Both the position numbers and the translations under genes were made by a program. Below the pieces are notes generated by a model. The model was not told where the DNA came from, did no database searches, and saw only the letters and a list, made by a program, of their open reading frames with translations. Shown in pieces: positions 6,205 through 6,213 of a stretch of 6,213 bases of DNA; position 1 is the stretch's first letter; each line of letters opens with the position of its first letter. The DNA is from Faecalibacterium sp. CAG:74 (GTDB lineage: Bacteria; Bacillota; Clostridia; Christensenellales; Aristaeellaceae), in NCBI GenBank assembly GCA_000437595.1, contig FR899825.1, positions 1 to 6,213 of the forward strand. The letters are read 5' to 3'.

Positions 6205-6211
6205 CAATCTA
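6186..6211 (+). repeat. IS30 right terminal inverted repeat
   Basis: Reading inward from the tip, the reverse complement is TAGATTGTCA, then AG, then CAAGTGCAACACCG. It pairs with the left repeat at 5148-5174 and overlaps the last six codons of the transposase, including its stop. Confidence 0.85.
6201..6206 (+). promoter_or_regulatory. Perfect outward-facing -35 box at the IS right end
   Basis: TTGACA lies 7 bases from the presumed tip and points out of the element. A matching -10 box would be in flanking DNA near 6223-6230, beyond the window. Outward -35 boxes in terminal repeats are known in several insertion sequences and make hybrid promoters when a -10 box is present next door. The hexamer is seen directly; activity depends on unseen sequence. 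Confidence 0.45.
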
Positions 6212-6213
6212 CC

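Larger units (their letters stand above)
5146..6213 (+). mobile_element. Complete IS30-family insertion sequence inserted in permease 1
   Basis: The element is about 1,068 bp, within the usual IS30-family size. It has one transposase gene flanked by imperfect terminal inverted repeats (5148-5174 and 6186-6211). The tips are placed at 5146 and 6213 because IS30 itself begins TGTAGATT, and here the ends read CTTAGATT and, reversed, GGTAGATT; an error of 1-3 bases is possible. The left end interrupts the permease 1 frame. The right tip is the last base of the window, so the far flank and the 2-3 bp target duplication cannot be seen. Confidence 0.88.

Noticed and set aside
5144..6213. Target-site duplication flanking IS30
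   Set aside because: The right tip coincides with the end of the window, so no right flank is available for comparison.
1..6213. CRISPR array, tRNA, rRNA, phage or defence genes
   Set aside because: I saw no spaced direct repeats, no tRNA-like cloverleaf and no additional protein families beyond those listed.

Overview
The window looks like a piece of a glycan-utilisation locus from a fairly GC-rich, Gram-positive-type anaerobe, most likely a gut or rumen Clostridia-like Firmicute. The reasons are the strong AGGAGG-type ribosome binding sites, the LplB/UgpA plus AraQ/UgpE pair of sugar-ABC permeases with no dedicated ATPase alongside, and cytoplasmic uronate-processing enzymes instead of a SusC/SusD system. 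The taxonomic call is inference.

Layout. Positions 1-219 are non-coding relative to the operon and hold an outward-facing, near-consensus sigma-70 promoter on the minus strand (15-43), phased A-tracts just upstream of it, and three inverted repeats. Positions 220-5145 are a tightly packed operon read on the minus strand, in transcription order: sugar ABC permease 1 (5' end cut off), sugar ABC permease 2 (interrupted by one in-frame TGA), a strong hairpin, a GH88-type unsaturated glucuronyl hydrolase, a protein with a discoidin-like C-terminal domain, and a DUF2264 (GH154-like) protein. Positions 5146-6213 are a complete IS30-family insertion sequence on the plus strand. Its right tip appears to coincide with the last base of the window, so this is probably a contig that stopped at a repeated element.

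How the genes fit together. The two permeases would form the membrane channel of an importer for uronate-containing oligosaccharides. The binding protein is not in the window and the ATPase is probably shared and encoded elsewhere. The three soluble proteins lack signal peptides. GH88 would remove the unsaturated uronate left by a polysaccharide lyase, and the DUF2264 protein may be a beta-glucuronidase. Both permeases carry a lesion: IS30 has removed the start of the first, and a TGA has replaced a probable Trp codon in the EAA loop of the second. The downstream enzyme genes look intact. The transporter therefore seems to be decaying, or to be an insertion/point-mutation variant, while the catabolic genes are kept. 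The IS left end carries a plausible outward promoter that could still drive them.

I did not find a clearly new system. The items most worth checking are the IS-borne outward promoters, the in-frame TGA, the hairpin between transporter and enzyme genes, and the curved-DNA promoter region at the left edge.
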